A DNA stretch of 64,000 bases from Gordoniibacillus chartarius (GTDB lineage Bacteria > Bacillota > Bacilli > Paenibacillales > NBRC-103111). The stretch covers positions 79,122 through 143,121 of the forward strand of contig NZ_JBHLWN010000067.1 in the NCBI RefSeq assembly GCF_042432825.1, in the 5' to 3' direction. Of the stretch, positions 17,293 through 25,744 are shown one piece after another; the stretch's first letter is position 1, and each line of letters begins with the position of its first letter. The notes under the pieces are model-generated. The model saw only the letters and a list, made by a program, of their open reading frames with translations. It ran no database searches and was not told where the DNA came from. The position numbers and the translations under genes are program-made.

Positions 17293-20200
17293 TTATTTCG
17301 TTTGCCGCTCTATAAGCTGCAGCATATTATACAAGACTTGTGCGCTTTCGGCACGGGTCATGGCTGCCTGCGGTTCATATCGGGTGTCCGAACGTCCTTG
17401 GATAAGACCGAGTGAGTACGCGGCTCCTACAGCCTCCTGCGCCCAGGCAGGTGCGTCCTCCATATCGGCGAACGATGTCTGCACCATCACTGCTCCCCCG
17501 CTTGCTCTGTCGCCTGCCCCTGCGAATTGCTGCGCTCTCACGATCATGGCCGCCACTTCCTGGCGGGTGATATCGGCTTGCGGAGCAAACGTATCGGCGC
17601 TGACGCCGTTCACAATACCAGCCTTCACCGCTTTGGCCACGTCTTGGGCAAACCAGTCCTCCGCGTGTACATCCTTGAACGTAGTTCCGGATTCTTGCTT
17701 CAAGCCGAGAATACGTACGAGCAGAGCGGTAAACTCGGCCCGCGTTACGTTCCGCGTCAATGCATATTCGCGTTCGTTAATGCCCTGCACCAAATGCTTC
17801 GCTGCGAGCACTTGAATCTCGTCAGCTGCCCAATGGCCTGCCGGCACGTCGGCAAAAGACTTCGAATACTTGAGCACCGCATATTGGCTGAAATGGGTCA
17901 CCGATGCAACCAAAGTACCGTTTACCCATTTGCCGCCGACGTATTCCAGCTCTCCGGAATCGCTAATGTAATATACACCGGCTAACCGTCGATCCGCTGT
18001 CGGTTGGGCGTTAAATGTCAACGTAATCGGCTCGCTAAAGCTCGTCAGCTTGCCGGTCTTGCCATCCTTCGTCTTTACTTCCAAATGGAAGTCCAGAACA
18101 TCTCCGACCGTTTCGATCGTCGCGCCATTTTGCTGCCCCGCCGTGTGTAAAGCCTGTTCTACTGTACGGCTTGCGACCGGCGCCACACCGAACGATATCG
18201 TGCTGTCCTTGCGTTGGTCGGCAGGTACGAGCTCCAACAGCTTGCTTAGAATCGAGCTTGGAATCTCTACTGCCACCTGCTCGGATTTTACCGTGATTGA
18301 TGGCTTGTCCTGCAGCAGCTCCAGCACCGTTCCCGGCAGCTCCAGCTGCCGCTTGTCACCTTGCAGTTCCAGAGCCCCGCCCGCTTTCAGCTGCTCCTCG
18401 AGCTTGGTTTGAGGTTGCTGCGGCGGATTTGCACTCGGCACCGGTGTCTGCGGCGAATCCGATGAATCCGATGAATCATCGCTGCGCTCCGTCACTTTCA
18501 CCGTGACAGCTGACGACTTCCCTCCATAATAAGCGGTAATTGTCGCTTCACCTGCCCGAAGCGCCTTGATCAGGCCGTCCGTATTCACGCTTACGATTGC
18601 ATTGTCGCTGCTCGTATATACAATTCCATCCGTAATGTGCCGGCTGCTGTCATCGGCATATACGGCGGTGAGCACTGTTTGGCTTGAATCGCCGACCTTC
18701 ATATGTTTGTCGCCTACCGACAATCGAAGCTCTACAACCGGATTCGTCACCGTCAGCATATAGCTGTCTCTCAGCTCACCGTAAGTCGCGCTGATGACCG
18801 TCTGCCCGGCGGATTTGGCTATGACGGTTCCGTCAGCTTGAATCTCCGCTACTTCGGTCCGCTCGCTGGCGTACATCACTCCACTGGTTACTGGAATCCA
18901 TCGGCCGTTATAGACAATCTCCGTCACCGTGACTTCGGATGCCCCGACCGTAAGCTCGCTGCTGCCGCTGATTCGGATCGCTTGAGCACTGTCCAGCACC
19001 CTGACCAAGCTGTCCGCATATACGCCTTCAATCACACTGGATGCACGTACGACCGCCGAGCCTACGCCTATCGCCTTCACCAGCCCATCGTTAGTAACCT
19101 CAACGACACTAGGCGCCGTCGAGCTGTACACCGACCATGTCACCGAGCGGTCCGCCGCATCTGCCGGAAGAACCGTTGCTTCGAGCTGTACCGATCCACC
19201 TAATGGTAACTGTACCTCCGGCTTATTCAATACGACCGACTCCGCTTGTTTCTTACTCAACGTAAACCGGTCAACCTCGCGGCCCGCGACTGTCTTCGTA
19301 ACGACCGTCATTTCATTGCCGACGGTCTCTACCGCTACATACATCTGTGTTTGCTCGCCGTCGTAGAACTGCGTCCAAGGCTTCGGCACCAGATCGTAGA
19401 ACTTCGGCCCCGTCGAGCCTGCAACCACATAGGCCGTACCCTCGCCGGCTGCCGCCTGCTGATTGCCCTTCATATAGTTCCGCAGGTAGATGTGATCATG
19501 TCCGCTCAGTACAAGGTCGACTTGGAATTCATCGAACACCGGCGTCCAGCTGGAGCGAGTTTCCACCGTGTCATAAATACTGCCGTAAGGACCACGATGG
19601 AACAATACGATTTTCCACTTCTGCTTCGTTGCGGCGAGGTCTTGACGAAGCCATTCCTTCTGCTCCGCATACTGATACTCGCTGTTCAGCACGACAATAT
19701 GCGCGTCCTTATAATCGAATGAAAAATGAGTTCCCCGGAGCGTATCCAAACCGTTCCCCGGCTGATTGAAATGCTGTGCGAAATCGCTGATGCCCTTCGT
19801 GCCGGTTACCTCATGGTTGCCGAGAACGGACACGAATGTTGTGTTCATAAGCTGCTGCTTCACTTTATCGAAGAACAAATTCCACTGTGCTTCCAGATGT
19901 CCGGAGTCGACCATGTCGCCCGCATGAGCCAGGAAATCCGCATCCGGGTGTTCATTGACAGCCTTCGTTAGCGTTGCGCCCCATTTGTCAAAGCCTGCAC
20001 TGTCGGCCGCTTGGGAATCGCCAAAGAACAAAAATTTCAGGTGATCGCCGCTCTCCGGCGCGGTGCTGAACGATCCTTGTCCGCTCACATTGCCGCTGCC
20101 GTCCCCGACACGATATACATACGTCGTGCCCGGCTCCAACTCGCTCACCAAAGCTTTGTGAACGCGAACCGTACCGATATCGTACGTGACGAACAGCGAG

Positions 20201-23200
20201 CTGCCGCCGGCCACTTTCTTTACGTCCGGCTGGTCGAATCCGGTAAATCCGTCCAGCTTCGCCAGTTCTACTACCGTAGACTCTACGCTCGGATGCGTAT
20301 GCCAGGTGAAGCCCCGCTCGGTCTTCGGATCGGTCCCCATACTTACATTGACATTATATGGGGTCGTCGTTCCGAACAGCTTCGACACCGTCAGCGTCTT
20401 CACCTGACTATACACCGAATCCTTAACGGCCTGAACCTTATAGGTTTTCAGTGCAGCGGTCAAGTCCGTCAAGGTGAGCTTGCCTGCGGCATCAGCCGTG
20501 CCGCGCTCTACGCCGTCGACGAGCAGCTTCGCATCGGATGCCGCCGCCCCCGCCGCATCCGTAATCGTAAACGGAGTAGGAAGTCCCTGAACGACGCCTA
20601 GCTCGTCCCAGCTCACATCCAGCCCATATTGGATGTCCGCTTCGAGCGGCAGCCCGAAGAACGGCCAAGTCCGATCCGGCGATGACGCAAGCTTGATCGA
20701 ACCGGACTGGAACTGAATGGTATGCTTGCCCTCCGCATCCGGCTTCATGCGGTACCGAATGCTGCCGAGCAGATCGGCGTCAGTCAGGGCTAGGCCGCTC
20801 AGTCCGCTGAACGTGACCTGCGCCGTGCCGGCTGCCGAGTCGACCACTGCCTGCGCCTGACCGCCGCCCAGCTTGCCGCCGGGAACGAACTGCAGCGCCT
20901 CCACCTTCGTCGGGTCAAACTGGAACTTCAGCTCCCCGCCGAGAATCATACTCACGTTGCTTCCCTTAATCTCCACCGCATACGTTCCGCCTGCGAACGT
21001 CACTGACGGTGCACTGTACTGAAACTTAGCCGAACCTGTATCGACATTGAATGTCCATTCCTTCTCCGTCCGGTTGCCTGACAAGTCCCGCACTTGAAGC
21101 TTCGCTTTATGCAGGCCGTCCACCAGCGGCACATCAACCTTGTGCGCGATGCGTCCTTCCGGCGGGTACAACGTGTGCGTGACAGGATTGTTGTCGATGA
21201 ACATGGCGATTTTGGCCGGATCGATCAGCGTCGTTCCCGGATGCTGCGTGCGATCGTAGCCGGCATCTTCGGCGATCGCCCGGATATTCGGCACATTGGT
21301 CTTAATGGTAGCCCCTTCGGCCGGCTCGACATTTTTAATGATCGGCGGTTCGATATCGTCAGTCGACGGGCCGTACAAGGCTCGGATATTGTCCACATAG
21401 ATGGCGCCGGCTTTCTTCACCTTAGCGGCCGTAGCCATAAGGCGAACCGGCATGTCCAGCCTCAGATCGGGCTTCAGTCCGGCAGGAACATCCGCCTCGA
21501 CGTACTTCCAGCCCTTCCAATTTACCCCCGTTACTTCATCGGTAAAATTGATCGGCGTACCGCTCGCACTGCCTTTGTCCGCGCGCAATTGCGCCCGAAG
21601 CCAATACCCGCTGCCGTCTCCGTATACCCACATGCCGATTTTTTTCGGATAACCGGGGATTTTGATGTAGTTATCTGCCCCCGCAATGGACTGCAAATAC
21701 ACACCCGAAGTGCTCGGCTTTCCTATAAAATCGTACTCCAGCTTCAGCGCCTTGCTGCCGAAACGAACGTACTCGTCTTCATACGTGATGCTCGATACCG
21801 CTTTATTGTAGCTGGCGCCGGCCGTCTTCAAATATTTGCTCAAATCCCCTTCAAAGTCTTCCAGCATCGCCGGCGGGGTGCCGACATTCACAGTCATCGA
21901 AGTCTCTATACTGCCGTATGTAACGAAAATTTTACCGCTCTTGCCGCTCTCGTTCGTCGCTGTAAAGACGCCGTCCGTATCAACCGTGCCGATATCGCCT
22001 TCCACCCGCCACTGCAGCAGCCGGTTTTCTGCGACGATCTGTTGACCGCTGCGAAGCGCCTGCACCTTCAGCGGAATAGACGCGCCGGTGTCGACGGCTC
22101 TCTCGACATCCGGGAACTTAAGCTCCGTAAGCTCCGTCACGATCTCCACGCTTCCGGTACCCGTCAGCCCGTTCGCCGATACCTGGATTTCGGCCGTGCC
22201 GGCCTTTGCTCCCGCCGTGAATACTCCTTGGTCATTGATGGTCCCGTATTCCGGATCGACATTCCAGCTTGGCGTTCCCGGCATAGCCGCCGGATGGCCG
22301 GTTCCGTCCACCGCCTCCGTCTCCAAATCAAGCTTGGCTCCGGCCAGCACCCGCTCTGTCCGGGGCTGTACGACCAGCTTGGCCGCCGCGCCTTCCGGCG
22401 CCTTGTTCACGAGCAGCAGCGAATTGCCGGTTTGCCGTTCGCCTCCGTCGGAAGGGGTGTTCAATAGTTTGAAGCTTGCTTCTCCCGGCAATCGGGCAAT
22501 AAACGTAGAGGAACCGCCGCCGTCGAGATTGATGGCGTTTATGACACCCATGCTTTTCATGATGTCGCCAAGCTCCGACGTTTCCACGCCTTCGCTGAAC
22601 CCCGGCTGGCGGCCGTCGATTTCGATCATCACGACCGTACCGTCGGCCTTTGTGCCGATGGCGGTCCGAGGGTGTACGCCGGCCGGCGGAACGCTGTTCA
22701 GCACAACGCCATCCTTCATCAGCAGGTAACCGCTCATCGCCACTTTAATATTTTCATAGCCTGCAGGGAACGCGAAGCTGGCCGTAATTTCATCGCCTGC
22801 CTTCAGTCCCGCGAGTATCGGTCTTGCCGTCCCGCTCGCCGAAAGCACCACCTTGCCTGCTGCGAGAGGCGTATTGCCCGCATCCTTGCGAACTTCGGCT
22901 ACCTTCAGCTTCAACGTCTGACCATGCTTGACTTCACCTTCCAGTACATCCAGTACGACTTCGTCGCCGAACTCATTCGTCTTCGTCGAATCGGCATAGT
23001 CGAACGTGTACAGAACGAGCTGATTCGCGGCACGGTACCGGTTAATGTGGGTAATGTCGCTCGTCACACCGCCGATCGTCACCGTCCGGGTTAGCTTCGG
23101 ATTCGGCACATACCTTGTCGTTCCATCATAGTCCATAAGGAATACGCCATAATTCGAGTCGGGCGTATTGAGAATTTTGCCATCGCCCATGAACAGTCCG

Positions 23201-23589
23201 CCCGGCACACCGGTTCCGTATCCCGTCAAATCGTAGAAATCGCCGTTCACCCCGGCAATGACGCGCTGTCCGGGCTTGTCGTAATACTTCGCCATCTCCG
23301 TTACGCCCTGCATCCCGTACACTTTGCCGCCCTTGGTGCCGGCAATCAGCTCCAGGCTCGGATTCTTCGGATCAAATTCTACAGTGTGGACCTTCTCGAA
23401 TCCTCTCGGTACCCGCATGCTGTACCAGTTATAATAAGTGTCCGGAGCAATCTCCAGCCGTCTTGTGTCCAGCAGCTGCGCAGCCGCAGGATCCGCTTCC
23501 GCCGCTTGCGCCGGCTGTATCGGTACCAGCATGGTAACAACCATGCATAAGCCGAGCAGCAAGCTGAGCAATCGTTGGGCTTGTCTCAT
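17293..23589 (-). CDS. Giant SLH protein with phosphodiester glycosidase and metallophosphoesterase domains
   Basis: About 2098 residues with signal peptide. Order: NAGPA-type phosphodiester glycosidase (about 50-400; HPRTAIGTKADG and AINLDGGGSSTF near 306-363); Big-like repeats; a galactose-binding-like domain (about 570-740); an Ig-like domain; a cohesin-like domain (about 863-983); a purple-acid-phosphatase N-type domain (about 1083-1173); metallophosphoesterase (about 1186-1375; FGDSQ, HAGDMVDSG, LGNHEVTG, SGHDHIY); Big2 repeats; pre-SLH domain; three SLH repeats (about 1910-2098). ATG 23589 has AGGAAGG seven bases before it; an ATG ten codons earlier has none. It probably acts on phosphodiester-containing glycans outside the cell, which is inference. 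Confidence 0.87.
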   Translation of the reverse strand: MRQAQRLLSLLLGLCMVVTMLVPIQPAQAAEADPAAAQLLDTRRLEIAPDTYYNWYSMRVPRGFEKVHTVEFDPKNPSLELIAGTKGGKVYGMQGVTEMAKYYDKPGQRVIAGVNGDFYDLTGYGTGVPGGLFMGDGKILNTPDSNYGVFLMDYDGTTRYVPNPKLTRTVTIGGVTSDITHINRYRAANQLVLYTFDYADSTKTNEFGDEVVLDVLEGEVKHGQTLKLKVAEVRKDAGNTPLAAGKVVLSASGTARPILAGLKAGDEITASFAFPAGYENIKVAMSGYLLMKDGVVLNSVPPAGVHPRTAIGTKADGTVVMIEIDGRQPGFSEGVETSELGDIMKSMGVINAINLDGGGSSTFIARLPGEASFKLLNTPSDGGERQTGNSLLLVNKAPEGAAAKLVVQPRTERVLAGAKLDLETEAVDGTGHPAAMPGTPSWNVDPEYGTINDQGVFTAGAKAGTAEIQVSANGLTGTGSVEIVTELTELKFPDVERAVDTGASIPLKVQALRSGQQIVAENRLLQWRVEGDIGTVDTDGVFTATNESGKSGKIFVTYGSIETSMTVNVGTPPAMLEDFEGDLSKYLKTAGASYNKAVSSITYEDEYVRFGSKALKLEYDFIGKPSTSGVYLQSIAGADNYIKIPGYPKKIGMWVYGDGSGYWLRAQLRADKGSASGTPINFTDEVTGVNWKGWKYVEADVPAGLKPDLRLDMPVRLMATAAKVKKAGAIYVDNIRALYGPSTDDIEPPIIKNVEPAEGATIKTNVPNIRAIAEDAGYDRTQHPGTTLIDPAKIAMFIDNNPVTHTLYPPEGRIAHKVDVPLVDGLHKAKLQVRDLSGNRTEKEWTFNVDTGSAKFQYSAPSVTFAGGTYAVEIKGSNVSMILGGELKFQFDPTKVEALQFVPGGKLGGGQAQAVVDSAAGTAQVTFSGLSGLALTDADLLGSIRYRMKPDAEGKHTIQFQSGSIKLASSPDRTWPFFGLPLEADIQYGLDVSWDELGVVQGLPTPFTITDAAGAAASDAKLLVDGVERGTADAAGKLTLTDLTAALKTYKVQAVKDSVYSQVKTLTVSKLFGTTTPYNVNVSMGTDPKTERGFTWHTHPSVESTVVELAKLDGFTGFDQPDVKKVAGGSSLFVTYDIGTVRVHKALVSELEPGTTYVYRVGDGSGNVSGQGSFSTAPESGDHLKFLFFGDSQAADSAGFDKWGATLTKAVNEHPDADFLAHAGDMVDSGHLEAQWNLFFDKVKQQLMNTTFVSVLGNHEVTGTKGISDFAQHFNQPGNGLDTLRGTHFSFDYKDAHIVVLNSEYQYAEQKEWLRQDLAATKQKWKIVLFHRGPYGSIYDTVETRSSWTPVFDEFQVDLVLSGHDHIYLRNYMKGNQQAAAGEGTAYVVAGSTGPKFYDLVPKPWTQFYDGEQTQMYVAVETVGNEMTVVTKTVAGREVDRFTLSKKQAESVVLNKPEVQLPLGGSVQLEATVLPADAADRSVTWSVYSSTAPSVVEVTNDGLVKAIGVGSAVVRASSVIEGVYADSLVRVLDSAQAIRISGSSELTVGASEVTVTEIVYNGRWIPVTSGVMYASERTEVAEIQADGTVIAKSAGQTVISATYGELRDSYMLTVTNPVVELRLSVGDKHMKVGDSSQTVLTAVYADDSSRHITDGIVYTSSDNAIVSVNTDGLIKALRAGEATITAYYGGKSSAVTVKVTERSDDSSDSSDSPQTPVPSANPPQQPQTKLEEQLKAGGALELQGDKRQLELPGTVLELLQDKPSITVKSEQVAVEIPSSILSKLLELVPADQRKDSTISFGVAPVASRTVEQALHTAGQQNGATIETVGDVLDFHLEVKTKDGKTGKLTSFSEPITLTFNAQPTADRRLAGVYYISDSGELEYVGGKWVNGTLVASVTHFSQYAVLKYSKSFADVPAGHWAADEIQVLAAKHLVQGINEREYALTRNVTRAEFTALLVRILGLKQESGTTFKDVHAEDWFAQDVAKAVKAGIVNGVSADTFAPQADITRQEVAAMIVRAQQFAGAGDRASGGAVMVQTSFADMEDAPAWAQEAVGAAYSLGLIQGRSDTRYEPQAAMTRAESAQVLYNMLQLIERQTK

Positions 23590-23643
23590 TGATAAACCTT
23601 CCTCCTTGTTCGGGATCATAGTTGTAGCGGTTTCTGTCGATTG

Positions 23644-23660
23644 TTGAAATTTTATTTCAA
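23644..23660. promoter_or_regulatory. Perfect 7-3-7 inverted repeat, candidate operator
   Basis: TTGAAAT, TTT, ATTTCAA. It lies 55-70 bp upstream of the start of the giant SLH gene in an AT-rich leader. The regulator is unknown. Confidence 0.35.
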
Positions 23661-23823
23661 AATCGATTTAACTGTATAAATTGTAGTTTCAAATTGTTTT
23701 GTAAGCGTTTGTGCAATATTAATTTTTGATAAATTTTGTCCGGCGGAACGAAAAATGTCGGTTGCTGCCAAGCAGCCGGTCTGACATTCTGTCGAAAACC
23801 TCAACATCTTAAGTGAGGAGAAC

Positions 23824-23997
23824 ATGCATGCGGAATATGTTTCAATCCTTGTCGGTCAGAGGGAAGTCGGAGCAATTGGTGTGGATTTAATTCAAAACTC
23901 GAACGTATCAGGGGAAATGGGAACGGTCTGCGTGAATTTTCATTCAACTCTAACTAAATTGGGGAAAAGTGGGGTCGATCGTATCCCCTCCACGTAA
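23824..23997 (+). CDS. Possible small ORF of 57 codons
   Basis: An ATG at 23824 is preceded by AGTGAGGAGAAC, a reasonable Shine-Dalgarno, and the frame stays open for 57 codons (MHAEYVSILVGQREVG at the start). No signal peptide, membrane segment or known family was recognised. It is the only candidate gene in this gap. The evidence is weak and it may not be translated. Confidence 0.22.
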   Translation: MHAEYVSILVGQREVGAIGVDLIQNSNVSGEMGTVCVNFHSTLTKLGKSGVDRIPST

Positions 23998-24105
23998 CGC
24001 AGTATGCCCACTTATTATTCTTGCAGAATTCCCTTGATCGTGAACAAAGTCCCCCGGAATAACGTTAACCGCCGAAGCTTTTTTTGCGATTAAATGGGGG
24101 CATCC

Positions 24106-24137
24106 ACAAAATAAAAACGCCGGGGATGACCCGGCGT
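24106..24137 (-). terminator. Rho-independent terminator after the aldo/keto reductase gene
   Basis: ACGCCGGG (24117-24124), loop GATGA, CCCGGCGT (24130-24137). On the minus strand the stem is followed by TTTTTATTTT. Confidence 0.9.
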
Positions 24138-24157
24138 CATGACAAAGTTATTTTACA

Positions 24158-25096
24158 TTAACCTAAAATGCTCTCGATCCGCTCCAGCACGTCAGCCGGC
24201 AGCACGATACCGGAGGCTTTGGCGTTCTCCTCCACTTGCTCCGGACGGCTTGCACCGACAAGCGCGCTCGCTACATTCGGCTGACGCAGAATCCAGGCAA
24301 GGGCTAGCTGAGCAACCGTAATGTCCAGTTCTCCTGCAATGGCGGCCAGACTCGTCACCTTCTCGATTTTGTCCGGAGTAATGCCCTTGCGCATGCCTTC
24401 GAGCTTCGCCGCGCGGCTGTCCTCCGGGAAATCGGAGGCCGATTTGTATTTGCCGCTGAGCAGACCCTGCGCGAGCGGAGAGAACACGACTTGTCCGATG
24501 CCTTTGGATTCGCCAAGCGGGATGACGTCCTTCTCGATATAACGGTTGAACATATTGTACACGGGCTGGTTGACGACAATGCGGTCGAGCAAGTACTTAT
24601 CCGCAACTGCCAGCGCCTCGGCCATCTGAACGGCCGTCCACTCGCTTACGCCTACGTATAGGATTTTGCCTTGGCGCACAAGATCGTCAATCGTCCGCAG
24701 CGTCTCCTCGATCGGCGTTTCCGGGTCGAACCGGTGGCAATAGTAAATATCGACATAATCGGTGCCGAGGCGCTTGAGGCTGGCGTGGCACTGCTCCATT
24801 ACATGCTTGCGCGATAAGCCGCGGTCGTTGGGCCCGTCACCCATTGGCCAAAATACTTTAGTAGCCAGTACATAGGATTCGCGGGGATATTCCTTGAGCG
24901 CTTCTCCGACGACTTTCTCCGCCGCGCCGCGCTCGTACACATTCGCCGTATCGAAGAAATTGATGCCCAGCTCGTACGCTTTATGAATCGATTTCACAGC
25001 GTTGTCCTGCTCGACGTAGCCGCCGTAAGTCAGCCAGCTGCCGAGACTGATCTCGCTGACCTTCAGTCCGGTTTTGCCAAGTTTGCGATATTGCAT
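24158..25096 (-). CDS. Aldo/keto reductase (KCNAB/YhdN-like group)
   Basis: 312 residues, a full-length NADPH-dependent aldo/keto reductase barrel. It opens with MQYRKLGKTGLKVSEISLGS and has the catalytic tetrad in FFDTANVYE (Asp, Tyr), LATKVFWP (Lys) and IYYCHRFD (His). The C terminus has the family GASRPEQVEENAKA motif. It resembles the voltage-gated potassium-channel beta-subunit-like reductases of bacteria, which detoxify aldehydes; the real substrate is unknown. It has its own sigma-A-type promoter with an overlapping dyad, and its own terminator, so it is monocistronic. Confidence 0.92.
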   Translation of the reverse strand: MQYRKLGKTGLKVSEISLGSWLTYGGYVEQDNAVKSIHKAYELGINFFDTANVYERGAAEKVVGEALKEYPRESYVLATKVFWPMGDGPNDRGLSRKHVMEQCHASLKRLGTDYVDIYYCHRFDPETPIEETLRTIDDLVRQGKILYVGVSEWTAVQMAEALAVADKYLLDRIVVNQPVYNMFNRYIEKDVIPLGESKGIGQVVFSPLAQGLLSGKYKSASDFPEDSRAAKLEGMRKGITPDKIEKVTSLAAIAGELDITVAQLALAWILRQPNVASALVGASRPEQVEENAKASGIVLPADVLERIESILG

Positions 25097-25142
25097 GGGA
25101 TACTGCCTCCTCTATCGATATTAGGCTAATTGCAACATCCCC

Positions 25143-25171
25143 ATTATAAAATCTATTGCTAAAAGATGTAA
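25143..25171 (-). promoter_or_regulatory. Promoter of the aldo/keto reductase gene
   Basis: On the minus strand TTACAT (-35, 25171-25166), a 17-base spacer and TATAAT (-10, 25148-25143). The -35 box overlaps the dyad TGTAA-GGAG-TTACA at 25167-25180, as expected for a repressor site. Confidence 0.6.
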
Positions 25172-25180
25172 GGAGTTACA
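25167..25180. promoter_or_regulatory. Dyad overlapping the -35 box, candidate operator
   Basis: TGTAAGGAGTTACA, a perfect 5-4-5 inverted repeat. The spacing and position suit a small winged-helix redox or aldehyde-stress repressor. No regulator gene lies beside it. Confidence 0.45.
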
Positions 25181-25307
25181 AATAGCTTATCTAGTTACGA
25201 AGAGGTAAGTGTAGGGAGGTGCAGGTCAGATTTGCACATGGGAGTGCTTGCAAGGTGATGGCAAGATGATGCTGCCTATGACGGTGACGAGGTGCGGTGG
25301 CAGTAGC

Positions 25308-25433
25308 GGGCTCGGTTGGGGGTGTGGGTTCGGTTGGGGGTGTGGGTTCGGTTGGGGGTGCGGGTTCGGTTGGGGGTGTGGGTTCGGTTGGGGGTGTGGG
25401 TTCGGTTGGGGGTGTGGGTTCGGTTGGGGGTGC
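25308..25433. repeat. G-rich 18-bp minisatellite, seven copies
   Basis: Seven tandem copies of GGGTTCGGTTGGGGGTGT with only three single-base variants (C at base 4 of copy 1; C at the last base of copies 3 and 7). The runs of three and five G separated by loops of 3 and 7 bases meet the usual G-quadruplex pattern on the plus strand. Read on the minus strand it would encode seven TPPTEP hexapeptides, but no convincing gene surrounds it. Confidence 0.95.
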
Positions 25434-25464
25434 ATTTGCGGTGGCGAGTTGCAGGCTAGAGTGT

Positions 25465-25650
25465 AAGCGGATTTTCTCCATATAATTTCGGCTAATTCCT
25501 CCGTTTTGGAAAAATAAGCGGAAAACCTCCCTATAATATTTCGGATTTACAAGAATTCGGCTCAAATCGGGAAGTTTAGATGGAGCTTTTCCGCTTAGAT
25601 CGGTAGAATCGGGTATTCCAGCTGAATTTAGATGGAGGTTTTCCGTCTAG
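25465..25650. repeat. Intergenic element of four related motifs, two in each orientation
   Basis: Two direct copies of a motif near AAGCGGAAAACCTCCCTATA (25465-25490 and 25516-25544) face two inverted copies near TTTAGATGGAGGTTTTCCG (25575-25597 and 25627-25650). The arrangement resembles dispersed palindromic elements seen between genes in Paenibacillus. Only one such element was seen in the window. Confidence 0.7.
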
Positions 25651-25682
25651 ATTTTTCATATTACGGGCTTACAGGAAATCAT

Positions 25683-25733
25683 ACAAAAACTCCCGCTCCT
25701 GCAGCATGGAGCTTGGAGCTGCAAGAACGGGAG
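25683..25733 (-). terminator. Rho-independent terminator after the 2388-residue SLH gene
   Basis: CTCCCG...TGCAG pairs with CTGCA...CGGGAG (25690-25733). On the minus strand the hairpin runs into GTTTTTG. Confidence 0.8.
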
Positions 25734-25744
25734 CATGTACAAAT

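Larger units (their letters stand above)
23590..24157. other. Intergenic region upstream of the giant SLH gene
   Basis: About 560 bp. The part near 23590-23750 is AT-rich and should hold the promoter of the minus-strand SLH gene. It includes a perfect dyad at 23644-23660 and TGTAAGCGTTTGTG, a partial match (about 12 of 14) to the catabolite-responsive consensus. The middle has one small candidate reading frame (23824-23997). The end holds the aldo/keto reductase terminator. Confidence 0.5.

Noticed and set aside
21094..22467. A 457-codon open frame on the plus strand
   Set aside because: Antisense shadow of the NAGPA/metallophosphoesterase SLH gene, with no family motif and no ribosome site.
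23706..23719. TGTAAGCGTTTGTG as a catabolite-responsive site
   Set aside because: It matches only about 12 of 14 positions and fails at the conserved 3' half, unlike the site at 49794; not listed as a separate feature.
25191..25565. Minus-strand frame encoding TPPTEP repeats, and plus-strand Gly/Val/Ser repeat frames
   Set aside because: They are produced by the 18-bp minisatellite; flanking sequence includes the reductase promoter and an intergenic repeat, and no ribosome site or secretion signal is present.
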